Below are positions 23,283 through 32,606 of a stretch of 64,000 nucleotides of DNA, one piece after another. Positions within the stretch are counted from its first letter, which is position 1; each line of letters opens with the position of its first letter. The stretch spans positions 1 to 64,000 of the forward strand of contig CALWZE010000041.1 in the NCBI GenBank assembly GCA_944385925.1, written 5' to 3'. Origin of the DNA: an uncultured Clostridia bacterium. Its GTDB lineage: Bacteria; Bacillota; Clostridia; Oscillospirales; Ruminococcaceae. The notes under the pieces are model-generated. The model had not been told where the DNA came from. It saw nothing but the letters and a program-made list of their open reading frames with translations, and made no database searches. Position numbers and translations under genes: made by a program.

Positions 23283-24725
23283 ATGAAGAAGTATCTGCAA
23301 CGTCTCGGCAAGTCCCTGATGCTGCCGGTGGCCTGCTTGCCTGTCGCCGGTATCCTGATGGGCATCGGCTACTGGATCGATCCGGTTGGCTGGGGCGGCG
23401 GCAATGTCGTCGCAATGTTCCTGCTTAAAGCAGGCGGCGCGCTTATCGATAACATGGCGCTGCTGTTCGCCATTGGTGTCGCGGTCGGCATGTCCGACGA
23501 CAACGACGGCACCGCTGGTCTCGCGGGTCTCGTTTCCTGGCTGATGACCCAGACCATGCTGGCCCCCGCTGTCGTCGCCGTTTTCAAAGGCATCGACGTC
23601 GCGGCGGTCAACCCCGCTTTCAGCAAGATCAACAACCAGTTCATCGGTATCCTCTGCGGTCTCATCGGCGCGGCGGTTTACAACCGGTTTAAGAACTGCA
23701 AACTGCCTGATTTCCTCGCTTTCTTCTCGGGCAAACGGTCGGTTGCGATCGTTACCTCTCTTGTCACTCTCGTTGTCTGTGTGATTCTGTTCTTCGCTTG
23801 GCCGTTGATCTACAGCGGACTTGTCACCTTCGGTTCCTGGATCTCCAGCCTCGGCGCAGTCGGCGCGGGTCTGTACGGCTTCTTTAACCGTCTGCTTATC
23901 CCGACCGGCCTGCATCACGCACTCAACTCGGTCTTCTGGTTCGACGCTGTCGGCATCAGCGACCTGTGGGCGTTCTGGGGCCTCAACGGCGCGACCGGTA
24001 CCCAGGGTGTTACCGGTATGTATATGACCGGCTTCTTCCCGGTAATGATGTTCGGTCTGCCCGGTGCTGCGCTTGCTATGTACACCACCGCGAAGGACAG
24101 CAAGAAAAAAGCTGCCGGCGGTATCCTGTTCGCCGCTGCACTCTGCTCCTTCTTCACCGGCGTTACCGAGCCGCTTGAATTCTCGTTCATGTTCCTTGCC
24201 CCGGGTCTGTACCTGGTTCACGCGATCCTGACCGGCATTTCGGTCGGCCTGCTTGCCGCGCTGCCGATCCGTGCGGGCTTCACCTTCAGCGCCGGTTTCG
24301 TTGACTGGTTCCTGAGCTTCAAGGTTCCCTACGCACAGCAGCCGCTGCTTCTTATCCCGATCGGCCTTGCCTTCTTCGTGATCTACTTCCTGATCTTCCG
24401 CTTCATGATCAAGAAGTTCGATTATAAGACCGTCGGCCGTGAGGACGACGAAGACGAAACAAAGGTTGTCCTCGCTAACAACGACTTCACCGCTGTTGCC
24501 CAGACCATCCTCGAGGGTCTTGGCGGCGCCGAGAACGTAACTTCTGTCGACAACTGCATCACCCGTCTTCGCCTTGAGATCAAGGATTACCTCAAGGTCG
24601 ATGAAAAGAAGATCAAATCTGCGGGCGTTGCCGGCGTTGTACGTCCGAGCAAGACCAGCGTTCAGGTCATTATCGGAACACAGGTCCAGCATGTCGCGGA
24701 TGAGTTCAAGAAACTTATGAAGTAA
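23283..24725 (+). CDS. nagE: PTS IIBC component, probably N-acetylglucosamine-specific
   Basis: Membrane permease of 480 aa with about ten helices (IIC) and a C-terminal IIB domain with phospho-Cys in VDNCITRLRLEI. GFFPVMMFGLPGAALAMY and HHALNSVFWFD are in the glucose/GlcNAc IIC family. The following nagB and nagA genes favour N-acetylglucosamine over glucose. RBS AGGAGG precedes the ATG at 23283; upstream in-frame extension is not supported. Confidence 0.9.
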   Translation: MKKYLQRLGKSLMLPVACLPVAGILMGIGYWIDPVGWGGGNVVAMFLLKAGGALIDNMALLFAIGVAVGMSDDNDGTAGLAGLVSWLMTQTMLAPAVVAVFKGIDVAAVNPAFSKINNQFIGILCGLIGAAVYNRFKNCKLPDFLAFFSGKRSVAIVTSLVTLVVCVILFFAWPLIYSGLVTFGSWISSLGAVGAGLYGFFNRLLIPTGLHHALNSVFWFDAVGISDLWAFWGLNGATGTQGVTGMYMTGFFPVMMFGLPGAALAMYTTAKDSKKKAAGGILFAAALCSFFTGVTEPLEFSFMFLAPGLYLVHAILTGISVGLLAALPIRAGFTFSAGFVDWFLSFKVPYAQQPLLLIPIGLAFFVIYFLIFRFMIKKFDYKTVGREDDEDETKVVLANNDFTAVAQTILEGLGGAENVTSVDNCITRLRLEIKDYLKVDEKKIKSAGVAGVVRPSKTSVQVIIGTQVQHVADEFKKLMK

Positions 24726-24741
24726 TAGCACAATCCTCCTT

Positions 24742-24777
24742 ATCACGCCCGCGAGTCAATAGACTTGCGGGCGTGAT
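24742..24777 (+). repeat. Hairpin between nagE and nagB
   Basis: Stem ATCACGCCCGC/GCGGGCGTGAT, no clear T-run. It may reduce read-through into nagB. Confidence 0.6.
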
Positions 24778-24908
24778 CCATCATGAACTTTCCTTTAATT
24801 TTCCAAAATATCGGATGAATTTTCTTTTTCATATGTTACACTATTAAAAAAGGCAGACGCGCATAAATTTCTGCCGGGAAGATTCAAAATTTGTGGAGGG
24901 GACTAATC

Positions 24909-25634
24909 TTGAGAATCATCAAAGGAACAACCTATGAGGATATGAGCCGCAAAGCAGCGGATGTCCTTGCGGCCCAGGTCCTGCTTAAACCGAATTCTGT
25001 ATTGGGACTTGCAACCGGCTCGACGCCGATCGGACTTTATAAAAGCCTGATCGAGCGTTATAACAACGGCGAGCTTGATTTTTCAGCCGTGCGCACCGTG
25101 AACCTTGATGAATATCGCGGGCTTCCGGCGGACAACGACCAGAGCTATAACTATTTCATGCACCATAACCTTTTCGATCACATCAACATCAAACCGGAAA
25201 ATACCCATCTGCCCAATGGTCTGGAAACCGATGCGGAAAAGGAATGCGCGCGGTATGATGCGGTAATCGCTGCACAGGGCGGCGTCGACGTACAGCTGCT
25301 CGGTATCGGCCACAACGGCCATATCGGCTTTAATGAGCCTGCCGACCACTTCCCGACGGGCACTCATCTTGTTGATTTACAGCAAAGCACCATCGAAGCA
25401 AACAAGCGCTTTTTTGCCAGCATCGACGATGTGCCCCGTCAGGCCTACACGATGGGTATCCGCACAATTATGAGCGCCAAATGCATTTTGCTGGTCGCTT
25501 CCGGTAAAGATAAAGCAGAGATCGTAAAAAAATCTTTCTTTGGACCGGTTACCCCGCAGGTACCCGCTTCCATTCTTCAGCTTCATCCCAATGTCATCCT
25601 GGCCGGTGACGCAGATGCGCTTTCTCTGATCTGA
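24909..25634 (+). CDS. nagB: Glucosamine-6-phosphate deaminase NagB
   Basis: Converts glucosamine 6-phosphate to fructose 6-phosphate and ammonia; 241 aa. GLATGSTPIGLY, VNLDEYRGL and LGIGHNGHIGFNEPAD contain substrate and catalytic residues. The start appears to be TTG at 24909, with GGAGGGG six bases before; no ATG fits. It lacks much of the allosteric C-terminal extension of E. coli NagB, as is common in Firmicutes. It comes before nagA. Confidence 0.95.
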   Translation: MRIIKGTTYEDMSRKAADVLAAQVLLKPNSVLGLATGSTPIGLYKSLIERYNNGELDFSAVRTVNLDEYRGLPADNDQSYNYFMHHNLFDHINIKPENTHLPNGLETDAEKECARYDAVIAAQGGVDVQLLGIGHNGHIGFNEPADHFPTGTHLVDLQQSTIEANKRFFASIDDVPRQAYTMGIRTIMSAKCILLVASGKDKAEIVKKSFFGPVTPQVPASILQLHPNVILAGDADALSLI

Positions 25635-25669
25635 TACGCGCCAACCCCGGCCGGAAAGGAAAATTTTAT

Positions 25670-26779
25670 ATGATTATAAAAAACGCAGAGATCTTTGGCG
25701 AGAACAAAAAATTTTCCCGCGGCGATCTGTTTATAGAAAACGGCCGGTTTGTTGATTCCGCCGGCGGCGATGTGCTGGACGCCGAGGGTCTTTATGCCGT
25801 TCCGGGTCTGATCGATATCCATTTCCACGGCTGCGTTGGACATGATTTCTGTGACGCAGACCCGCAGGGCCTCTCTGCCATTTCAGAGTATGAGGCAAGC
25901 GTCGGCGTAACTTCAATTTGCCCGGCAACCATGTCGCTGAGCGAAGAAATTCTGTCAGGCGTCTGCAATAATGCCGCAGCTATGCGCGACAAGCTGACAG
26001 GCGCTGCACTTGTCGGCATCAACATGGAAGGGCCCTTTATCTCGATGGCGAAGAAGGGTGCACAGAATCCCGAATATATTATGGCGCCGAATTCCGATAT
26101 GTTTGAGCGTCTTCAGGCCGCGTCGGGCGGTTTGATCCGTCTTTGCGATCTTGCACCTGAAACCGAGGGAGCACTGGACTTCATCGACCGTCATAAAGGA
26201 GATGTACGTCTGTCTATTGCCCACACAACTGCGGATTACGATACCGCAGCGGCAGCCATTGCGCATGGGATGAGCCACATCACCCACCTGTTCAATGCAA
26301 TGCCGCCCTTCAACCACCGCGATCCCGGCGTCATCGGCGCCGCAATTGATGGCGGCTGCGAGGCGGAGCTCATTGCAGACGGAGTGCATATTCATCCCAG
26401 CGTCGTGCGGGCAGCTTTCCGGCTGTTTGGCGAACGGCTGATCCTCATCAGCGACAGCATGATGGCGACCGGTCTTGCGGACGGAGACTACTCGCTTGGC
26501 GGACTGCCTGTTAAGGTGACCGGCAATCGCGCTACACTGGCAGACGGTACGATCGCGGGCTCCGCAACCAATCTCATGGATTGCGTCCGCACCGCTGTGC
26601 AGAAAATGGGCATCCCGCTCGAAGATGCACTTTGGGCGGCAACCGCAGCGCCTGCAAAATCCATCGGCATTTTTGACCAGCGCGGTTCCATCCGCACCGG
26701 TAAGGTGGCTGACCTCCTGCTGCTGGACCATGATCTTCGTTTGCAAAAGGTTATTCTCCGCGGCGAATTGTACAACTAA
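25670..26779 (+). CDS. nagA: N-acetylglucosamine-6-phosphate deacetylase NagA
   Basis: Amidohydrolase of 369 aa that makes glucosamine 6-phosphate for NagB. Metal ligands and catalytic residues are seen in DIHFHGCVGHDF, NMEGPFIS, IAHTTADYD, ITHLFNAMPPFNHR and ISDSMMATG. It has GGAAAGGA before the ATG and closes the operon with a strong terminator. Confidence 0.96.
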   Translation: MIIKNAEIFGENKKFSRGDLFIENGRFVDSAGGDVLDAEGLYAVPGLIDIHFHGCVGHDFCDADPQGLSAISEYEASVGVTSICPATMSLSEEILSGVCNNAAAMRDKLTGAALVGINMEGPFISMAKKGAQNPEYIMAPNSDMFERLQAASGGLIRLCDLAPETEGALDFIDRHKGDVRLSIAHTTADYDTAAAAIAHGMSHITHLFNAMPPFNHRDPGVIGAAIDGGCEAELIADGVHIHPSVVRAAFRLFGERLILISDSMMATGLADGDYSLGGLPVKVTGNRATLADGTIAGSATNLMDCVRTAVQKMGIPLEDALWAATAAPAKSIGIFDQRGSIRTGKVADLLLLDHDLRLQKVILRGELYN

Positions 26780-26797
26780 AAGGCCGAACAAACCATC

Positions 26798-26822
26798 AAG
26801 CCCCCGGATTTACCGGGGGCTT
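26798..26822 (+). terminator. Terminator of the nag operon
   Basis: Stem AAGCCCCCGG/CCGGGGGCTT followed by TTGTTCTGTT. Confidence 0.82.
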
Positions 26823-27128
26823 GTTCTGTTGCGAAATCTAAACGAACCATCGCAGTATATCAGGCATACAGGGCCAAATGACACTGATCGACAATTTTTG
26901 AAGTTTACCGGGCTTCGAATCGCGCCAGGCAACCTGCATTATGGAAATTTTTCATCCTGCTTTTACAGCTCTTTTCGCAGTTAATTTCCATTCCGGCAAA
27001 ACGTGTCAACAGTTTTTCTGCGGCGCCTTTAATGTGATCCTTTCCGTGTTTTCGAAAGGAAGACCATCTTTTCCCAACAGGACCACCTTGTATTTTTAAG
27101 GCGTACGCTTTTTGCGCAATGAACACGG
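26823..27128. other. Intergenic region, nothing recognised
   Basis: Between the nag terminator and convergent cutC. No coding pattern, repeat or RNA motif was found. Confidence 0.5.
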
Positions 27129-27875
27129 TTATTCCGCTCTTTCCAACAGTTTTTTCACCTGACGCACGGTTTCTTCATCGGTCCGCAGAATCTCATATTC
27201 GCTCAGTTCCTGCAAACCCATATGCACCCCTTCGCGGCGGAAAACCATCCCGCTGTTTAACCGTTTTTTCGCGGAAAGGTGGAAGCTGTGTACCTTGGTT
27301 TCCCGCATAAAGCGCTTTACAACCTCGGGTCCAACGCCGCTTCCGGCAAGTATTTCCACCGGGCCGCTGCGGCGTGCAAGCGCATCAATCAGCGCCATCC
27401 CCTGCTCACAGCTGTCCTTTTGGCCGGAGGTCAAAATCGTATTAAATCCCAGTTCCTTCGCCTGTTCCAGTGCCGCGAAAGGGTCATTGCAAAGATCAAA
27501 GGCGCGGTGGAGCGTTTTTTTCATCCCGCCGGCCAAGCCGCACAGCTCCGCCAACCGTTTTCGATCCAGTGAGCCGTCTGGGCACAGGCAGCCAATTACC
27601 ACGGCGTCTGCACCAAGATCCCGGAAAAGTACAACTTCACGGCGCAAAATATCGAACTCTGCTTCTGAATAAAGAAAATCGCCGAAACGGGGCCGCACAA
27701 GCACATGCAGCGGAAGCTTTACAGCCCGCCGCACCGCCCGGAACAACTCGATTCCCGGTGTGACGCCGCCCAGCGGCAGATGGCCGCACAGCTCAAGACG
27801 ATCTGCGCCTCCCTTTTCCGCAGCGATTGCCGATTCTACCGAATCTACACAAACTTCCAGAAAATACTTTTGCAT
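27129..27875 (-). CDS. cutC: CutC-family protein
   Basis: TIM-barrel protein of 248 aa. KGGADRLELCGHLPLGGVTPG, VLVRPRFGDFLYS and KTLHRAFDLCNDP are typical of CutC, historically linked to copper homeostasis, though its biochemical role is unsettled. The ATG at 27875 begins the conserved region, with AAAAGAGGG upstream. It stands alone, followed upstream by a membrane XRE regulator on the same strand. Confidence 0.9.
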   Translation of the reverse strand: MQKYFLEVCVDSVESAIAAEKGGADRLELCGHLPLGGVTPGIELFRAVRRAVKLPLHVLVRPRFGDFLYSEAEFDILRREVVLFRDLGADAVVIGCLCPDGSLDRKRLAELCGLAGGMKKTLHRAFDLCNDPFAALEQAKELGFNTILTSGQKDSCEQGMALIDALARRSGPVEILAGSGVGPEVVKRFMRETKVHSFHLSAKKRLNSGMVFRREGVHMGLQELSEYEILRTDEETVRQVKKLLERAE

Positions 27876-27977
27876 CTTTTTTCCCTCTTTTCCCTTTCCT
27901 ATTCTCTGACCGAACATAGTCATTAAATCATGCATCATGTTTTTGCCAAACAGCGCCTCCGTTTATTAAAGGGACAG

Positions 27978-28724
27978 TTACATGCCGCTGCGCACCAACA
28001 GCAGCATTAGAGCAGCCAATGCGGCCGCGCAGAGGGTCACAATATAACCCGCACGGGAACCGATCGCAATGCCGCGCCGGTTTAGCCTCTCCAAAGCGAT
28101 TCCATACATTGCCGAAATAAGCAGCATTCCAAGCCAGATTGCCCAGCCGTAATCTCCATGACCGAGCGCGGCGCCTGCCGGATTGGGGCCCAGCCACTCG
28201 CCCAGACCAAAGCCCAGAAAGCTGCCGGCAAAAACCGACCAGGCAAACCGCCTGCGGCCTAATACACTGCCCAGAGCACTTGCAGCCATGGCACAGCAGA
28301 ACATCCCGCTCGTCAGCAGCCAGCCATAAAGGTAAGAACTCGAATCCTTTCCCAGAAGCCAACCCAACAGACTGCTGTTTTCAAGGTCTCCATAGGCAAT
28401 CCTGCCCAAAATATACACCACAATCCAGGCAAGAAGTAAACCCAAAACCGGATAGATCCGCTGCAAAACTTCTTGCTTTTGCCGGTTTGGCCGTTCATTC
28501 TCCACAGCAGATAAAGCGGCGTTTTGCGGGGGTTCCTCCAGCAGCCACTTCACATCAACTTCAAACAGCGCAGCCAGTTTTTGAAGGTTGGCGGAACTTG
28601 GCACACTTTTTCCGCTCTCCCATTTTGTAACAGCCTGCCGGCTGACCTGCATTTTCTGTGCAAGAAGTTCCTGTGACATGCCGCAGCGCTTTCGGCAGTC
28701 CGCAATGCGGGTTCCAATGCTCAA
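27978..28724 (-). CDS. XRE-family regulator with membrane domain
   Basis: N-terminal helix-turn-helix (IADCRKRCGMSQELLAQKMQVSRQAVTKWESGK, residues 5-60) fused to a C-terminal part with about five hydrophobic segments. Such membrane-tethered XRE proteins are common in Firmicutes and are uncharacterised here. The start is TTG at 28724 with GGAGGG six bases upstream; the in-frame ATG further up has no site. It is divergent from the hydrolase gene at 28909. Confidence 0.8.
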   Translation of the reverse strand: MSIGTRIADCRKRCGMSQELLAQKMQVSRQAVTKWESGKSVPSSANLQKLAALFEVDVKWLLEEPPQNAALSAVENERPNRQKQEVLQRIYPVLGLLLAWIVVYILGRIAYGDLENSSLLGWLLGKDSSSYLYGWLLTSGMFCCAMAASALGSVLGRRRFAWSVFAGSFLGFGLGEWLGPNPAGAALGHGDYGWAIWLGMLLISAMYGIALERLNRRGIAIGSRAGYIVTLCAAALAALMLLLVRSGM

Positions 28725-28908
28725 ACCAATCCCTCCAATCGCTTTCAGCATACCACATGTACAGAACACATTTCTACCAACTATCCGGCAATCGGCCCGG
28801 TTTCTCCGGCAGTGCCCGCCTTGTCATCAGCAGAAAAAAACATTAAAATAGTGCAGATGGAAAACACCCGCCCGCCGGCGGACGCCATTCGAAAGGGAAG
28901 GATCATCC

Positions 28909-29859
28909 ATGGCCATTTTCTTTATCCTTATTGCCGCTGTTTTGTTGTTTGAGCTTTGTATTTCCTACTATTTTTTTCGTCTTGCCTGTGCAAGAAACTT
29001 CAAACAAAAGCGCCGCATCAACAGCGATCCGCTCTGGAAGCTCTGCAAAGAAGAGGGGTTGCGGGGACAACAGGCCTTTCTGGACGCTTCCCCGCAGCGG
29101 GTCGAAATCCAAAGCCGGGACGGGCTGAAACTTCGGGGCCTTTTTTATCAAAACGGTTCCAACCGCAACACGGTTCTTCTCATGCATGGGTACCGCGCAA
29201 CGCATGGAGGTCTGACCGATTTCGGAATCATTTTGCCCTATTACATGCAGCTCGGACTGAACATTCTGCTGGTCGATCAGCGCGCACACGGGGAAAGCGA
29301 AGGCGACTATATTGCTTTCGGGTCACTGGAGCGGTTCGATTGCGTCGACTGGGCGAACTGGCTTGACGGTCACTTTGAAAAGAATTGCCGCACAATTCTG
29401 GACGGGATTTCCATGGGTGCGGCAACCGTTTTGCTTGCAAGCGGACTTCCGCTGCCCCAAAGCGTATGCGGAATTATCGCCGATTGCGGCTACTCCTGTC
29501 CCTACGACCAGCTGGTGCACGTTTGCCGAGACATGATGCATCTCCCGGTCTGGCCAACCGTGCCTCTGATCGAATTCTGGGCGCGTTTGCTTGGCGGATT
29601 CAGCCTGAAAGTTTCCGCGGCCAGGGCGCTGCAAACAAACAGCCGCCTTCCGGTTCTGTTCGTGCACGGTGAAGAGGACCATTTTGTACCCTGTGCAGCG
29701 AGCCGTCAGAACTACGAGGCCGCTGTATCGGAAAAAAAGCTTGTCCTCATTCCGGGTGCACCGCACGGCTTAAGCTATCTGGTGGATCGTCCGCGCTGCC
29801 AACACGAGCTGGAAAAGTTTATTGACAACCTTTGCAGCGCCGAATCCCCACACACCTAA
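28909..29859 (+). CDS. Alpha/beta hydrolase with N-terminal membrane anchor
   Basis: Serine hydrolase of 316 aa. The first 20 residues form a membrane helix; LLMHGYRATHGG is the oxyanion region, LLVDQRAHGESEG follows, GISMGAATV is the nucleophile elbow, HGEEDHFVP carries the acid and GAPHGLSY the His. The family includes esterases and peptidases of the YqkD/FrsA-like type; substrate unknown. GGGAAGGA precedes the ATG. Confidence 0.85.
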   Translation: MAIFFILIAAVLLFELCISYYFFRLACARNFKQKRRINSDPLWKLCKEEGLRGQQAFLDASPQRVEIQSRDGLKLRGLFYQNGSNRNTVLLMHGYRATHGGLTDFGIILPYYMQLGLNILLVDQRAHGESEGDYIAFGSLERFDCVDWANWLDGHFEKNCRTILDGISMGAATVLLASGLPLPQSVCGIIADCGYSCPYDQLVHVCRDMMHLPVWPTVPLIEFWARLLGGFSLKVSAARALQTNSRLPVLFVHGEEDHFVPCAASRQNYEAAVSEKKLVLIPGAPHGLSYLVDRPRCQHELEKFIDNLCSAESPHT

Positions 29860-29973
29860 TTCACATTTTTACCAATTTTTAAAGCCGGATTGCATTGTCT
29901 TTATCGATTTGGTATAATTTGCACAGATTTCAGCTCGCAGAATACTCGCTACACAAAGGACAGGAGGACGATA

Positions 29974-31443
29974 ATGCCGCGGCAAAACCTGTTGTATAAA
30001 AACATTTATCACGCGTTATGCTCCCGCATTTTTTCCGGAGAATTTCCGCCGGGGAAACGTCTGCCGTCTATGAATGAGCTCGCGCAACAGTACAACGTCT
30101 CGATTATTACCATCCGCGCAACCTTTAAAATGCTGCAGGAGATCGGCCTGATCCGTGTTTCCCGCGGCAAGGAAGCGATGGTTATCTATGACGCCGGCGA
30201 TCCTGAATCAGGCAGAAGCTTTCTGCAATGGCTTGCCGGGCGAAAATATACCCTGTCCGAAGTATATCAGCTCGCCGCGCGTCTTGCCGGGGGAACCGCC
30301 GCATATGGCGCCTCTCACGCCGGTCCGGCGGAGCATACACAGCTTGCGGAAATCGCGAGAAAAGCCGCTTCTGACGATCTGCCTGTGAACCGGCTGGCGC
30401 TTTCGCTCGCCGAATACTACTTCATCCTTATTCGCCCGCTGCACAACGATCTTCTGGAAGATCTGATGCGCGCCTGCGACCGTTTTCTGGCCATTTCCAT
30501 TCTTCTTGTGGCACAGGACAGCGACATGCGCGAGGAATTTCAATTGCGGGTGCGCAGTTTTATAATAAAACTGCACGGACTGGTGTGTGCCGGGAAATAT
30601 CAGGAGATCGACCGCGATTTTGTCGATTACGCGATGCAGATGCGCGAATTTATTCTCGAGCATTTGCAGAAGCTGACTGCCAGGTATGAGGTTGCGGACG
30701 AACTGCATTTTGACTGGACGATTTCCGGCAATGAGAACCTGTATACCGAGATTGCGAATGACCTTATTCTGCGTATCAGCACCGGTGAGTTTTTTGACGG
30801 CGACTATCTGCCTTCTGAGCAGAAACTTCAAAAGGAATACGGTACCTCCTCCAAAACCATACGCAGCGCGCTCGTCGCGCTCAACGAATGTGATATTGTG
30901 CACACAATAAATGGCGTCGGTACCGTCGTCACCTATCTGTCGCCCTCCGATCCGCCGGGACAGCCGATCACCGACCCGAACGAAGCGTATATTCTCTTTT
31001 ATTCTTTACAGCTTGTTATGCTCGGCTCTGCTGGGCTTGTGCGAGAGGCATTCCGCAACCTGTGTGATGAAGAGATTCGGATTACCCGCGAAAGGGTCGA
31101 GCGGCTGCTGGCAGCGCCCGGCAAGCAGTTTTACAGCTATCTGGGCATCTTTATGGATGTCGCTGTGCAGAGCTGTCCAAGCGAGCTGACACGCCGCATT
31201 TACCGCCAATTCCACACGCGGTTATTCCTGCTATGCCACAAGCGCAAACACTTCGAGGAAATTTTTGCAGATCATCTTGAGCGTTCAATGCCGCATATTA
31301 ACGATGCTTTGCAGGCATTGCAAGCACGGGACGCGGAGCGCTATATTCAGGCGCTGCATCAGATCCTCAGTCTGGTAGGACAAAGCACCCTGCGCATCTG
31401 CGAGGCCTCCGGTCTGCACTGCGACGTGCTGCTTCCATATTGA
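29974..31443 (+). CDS. Tandem-duplicated GntR-family regulator
   Basis: Regulator of 489 aa with two full GntR winged-helix domains in one chain: residues 5-74 (YKNIYHALCSRIFSGEFPPG, LPSMNELAQQY) and 255-322 (YTEIANDLILRISTGEFFDG, LPSEQKLQKEY). Each is followed by a helical region of about 150 residues. It is a covalent pseudo-dimer instead of a normal 240-aa monomer. The ATG at 29974 follows AGGAGG. No metabolic gene is adjacent, so its targets are not obvious. Confidence 0.85.
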   Translation: MPRQNLLYKNIYHALCSRIFSGEFPPGKRLPSMNELAQQYNVSIITIRATFKMLQEIGLIRVSRGKEAMVIYDAGDPESGRSFLQWLAGRKYTLSEVYQLAARLAGGTAAYGASHAGPAEHTQLAEIARKAASDDLPVNRLALSLAEYYFILIRPLHNDLLEDLMRACDRFLAISILLVAQDSDMREEFQLRVRSFIIKLHGLVCAGKYQEIDRDFVDYAMQMREFILEHLQKLTARYEVADELHFDWTISGNENLYTEIANDLILRISTGEFFDGDYLPSEQKLQKEYGTSSKTIRSALVALNECDIVHTINGVGTVVTYLSPSDPPGQPITDPNEAYILFYSLQLVMLGSAGLVREAFRNLCDEEIRITRERVERLLAAPGKQFYSYLGIFMDVAVQSCPSELTRRIYRQFHTRLFLLCHKRKHFEEIFADHLERSMPHINDALQALQARDAERYIQALHQILSLVGQSTLRICEASGLHCDVLLPY

Positions 31444-31500
31444 TGGATTTCCCGCAGCTTAGCGAAGCAGGACAGCCGCCTTATCTCTGTTATGCAACAA

Positions 31501-31536
31501 GCTCTCCCATATTGAACCGGGAGAGCCTGTTTTTCT
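31501..31536 (+). terminator. Terminator of the gntR gene
   Basis: Stem GCTCTCCC/GGGAGAGC followed by CTGTTTTTCTTTT. It also lies next to the convergent GH25 stop. Confidence 0.85.
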
Positions 31537-31547
31537 TTTCTGCGATT

Positions 31548-32468
31548 TTATTCTGCCTTTTTTTGCCTGCTGAGTGCGGCGTAGTCCACAAAGCTGAGAT
31601 TCAGATCGACCTGATCCTCGCTTCCCGCAACCGTTCCGGTGCAGGTATATTGCAGCATCTGATAGTCATAGTAAAATGTCGGCGCGCCGTCATATTCCGC
31701 AAGCCAGAAATCATAATCTGAAATACGGGAAAGATCATATCTTCGATAGCCGATATCCAGATTGAAATAGATCATCGGTATGTATCCGGCCTGCTCGATC
31801 CTCTGGCAGAAAGCTACCGCGCAATCATTAAGAGTTTCATTATCCATATTTCCTGTACGCACATCTGCCGAAACATACTCCCAATCGTAGACGACCGGAT
31901 AGGTTATTTCATAGTCCTTTATCCAATTCAGAACCGCCTCGGCTTCCTCTACAGCCTCGTCAACGGTGATTGCCTGCGAATACAGGTAAACGCCTACATC
32001 CAGTCCGGCCGCAAGCGCACCTTCAATATTGCTGACAAAATATTCGTCCTGATACAAACCGCCCTCGGTGTTGCCGCGCCATCCCACCCGGATCATTGCG
32101 AAGTCAATTCCGTCCGCTTTGACGGCATTCCAGTCAATCTCCTCTCGATGCGCGGAGACATCGATCCCCGTGAATGTCTGCACAGAGGCGTCTTTATATA
32201 CCATGCGACCATCGACCATCTCAAACAGTGCCGGGTCATGGGTCGTTTTCGGCACGTCTCCAACAACAGGCAGCTGTTCCGAGCCGAAGGGAATCGTCTC
32301 CCCTGTTTCCTGCGTGCCTTCCTGATGTGCGGGGGGCTGCTCTTCCTGCACAGAATTGTTATGCGAGGAAGCGGTTACAAGCTTAATCGCCAGCAGGACG
32401 CACAGCGTCAGCACCAGCGCAAAAAGCAGGACGACCAGAATCGCCTTGACGTTTTTCTTTTTGTGCAT
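31548..32468 (-). CDS. GH25-family lysozyme (muramidase), membrane-anchored
   Basis: Extracytoplasmic cell-wall hydrolase of 306 aa. A positively charged N-terminus and a membrane helix (VKAILVVLLFALVLTLCVLL) are followed by a linker and a GH25 domain from about residue 100: FTGIDVSAHREEIDWNAVKADGIDFAMIRVG and the catalytic YDWEYV. The domain cleaves peptidoglycan between MurNAc and GlcNAc. It may act in wall remodelling, germination or growth; the Fic-like gene lies just upstream on the same strand, 138 bp away. Confidence 0.92.
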   Translation of the reverse strand: MHKKKNVKAILVVLLFALVLTLCVLLAIKLVTASSHNNSVQEEQPPAHQEGTQETGETIPFGSEQLPVVGDVPKTTHDPALFEMVDGRMVYKDASVQTFTGIDVSAHREEIDWNAVKADGIDFAMIRVGWRGNTEGGLYQDEYFVSNIEGALAAGLDVGVYLYSQAITVDEAVEEAEAVLNWIKDYEITYPVVYDWEYVSADVRTGNMDNETLNDCAVAFCQRIEQAGYIPMIYFNLDIGYRRYDLSRISDYDFWLAEYDGAPTFYYDYQMLQYTCTGTVAGSEDQVDLNLSFVDYAALSRQKKAE

Positions 32469-32606
32469 ATGTCACCTCGTTTCGAGCCGCGCCATTTTCC
32501 GCGCTGCGCGCTCCGGTAACATTATAGCAAAAAACGTCGAACAGGTGCAAACGCCGGCTTTTCCGCATACCGGCTTTGCGCATAAAACCCCGCAGCAAAC
32601 ATCTTG

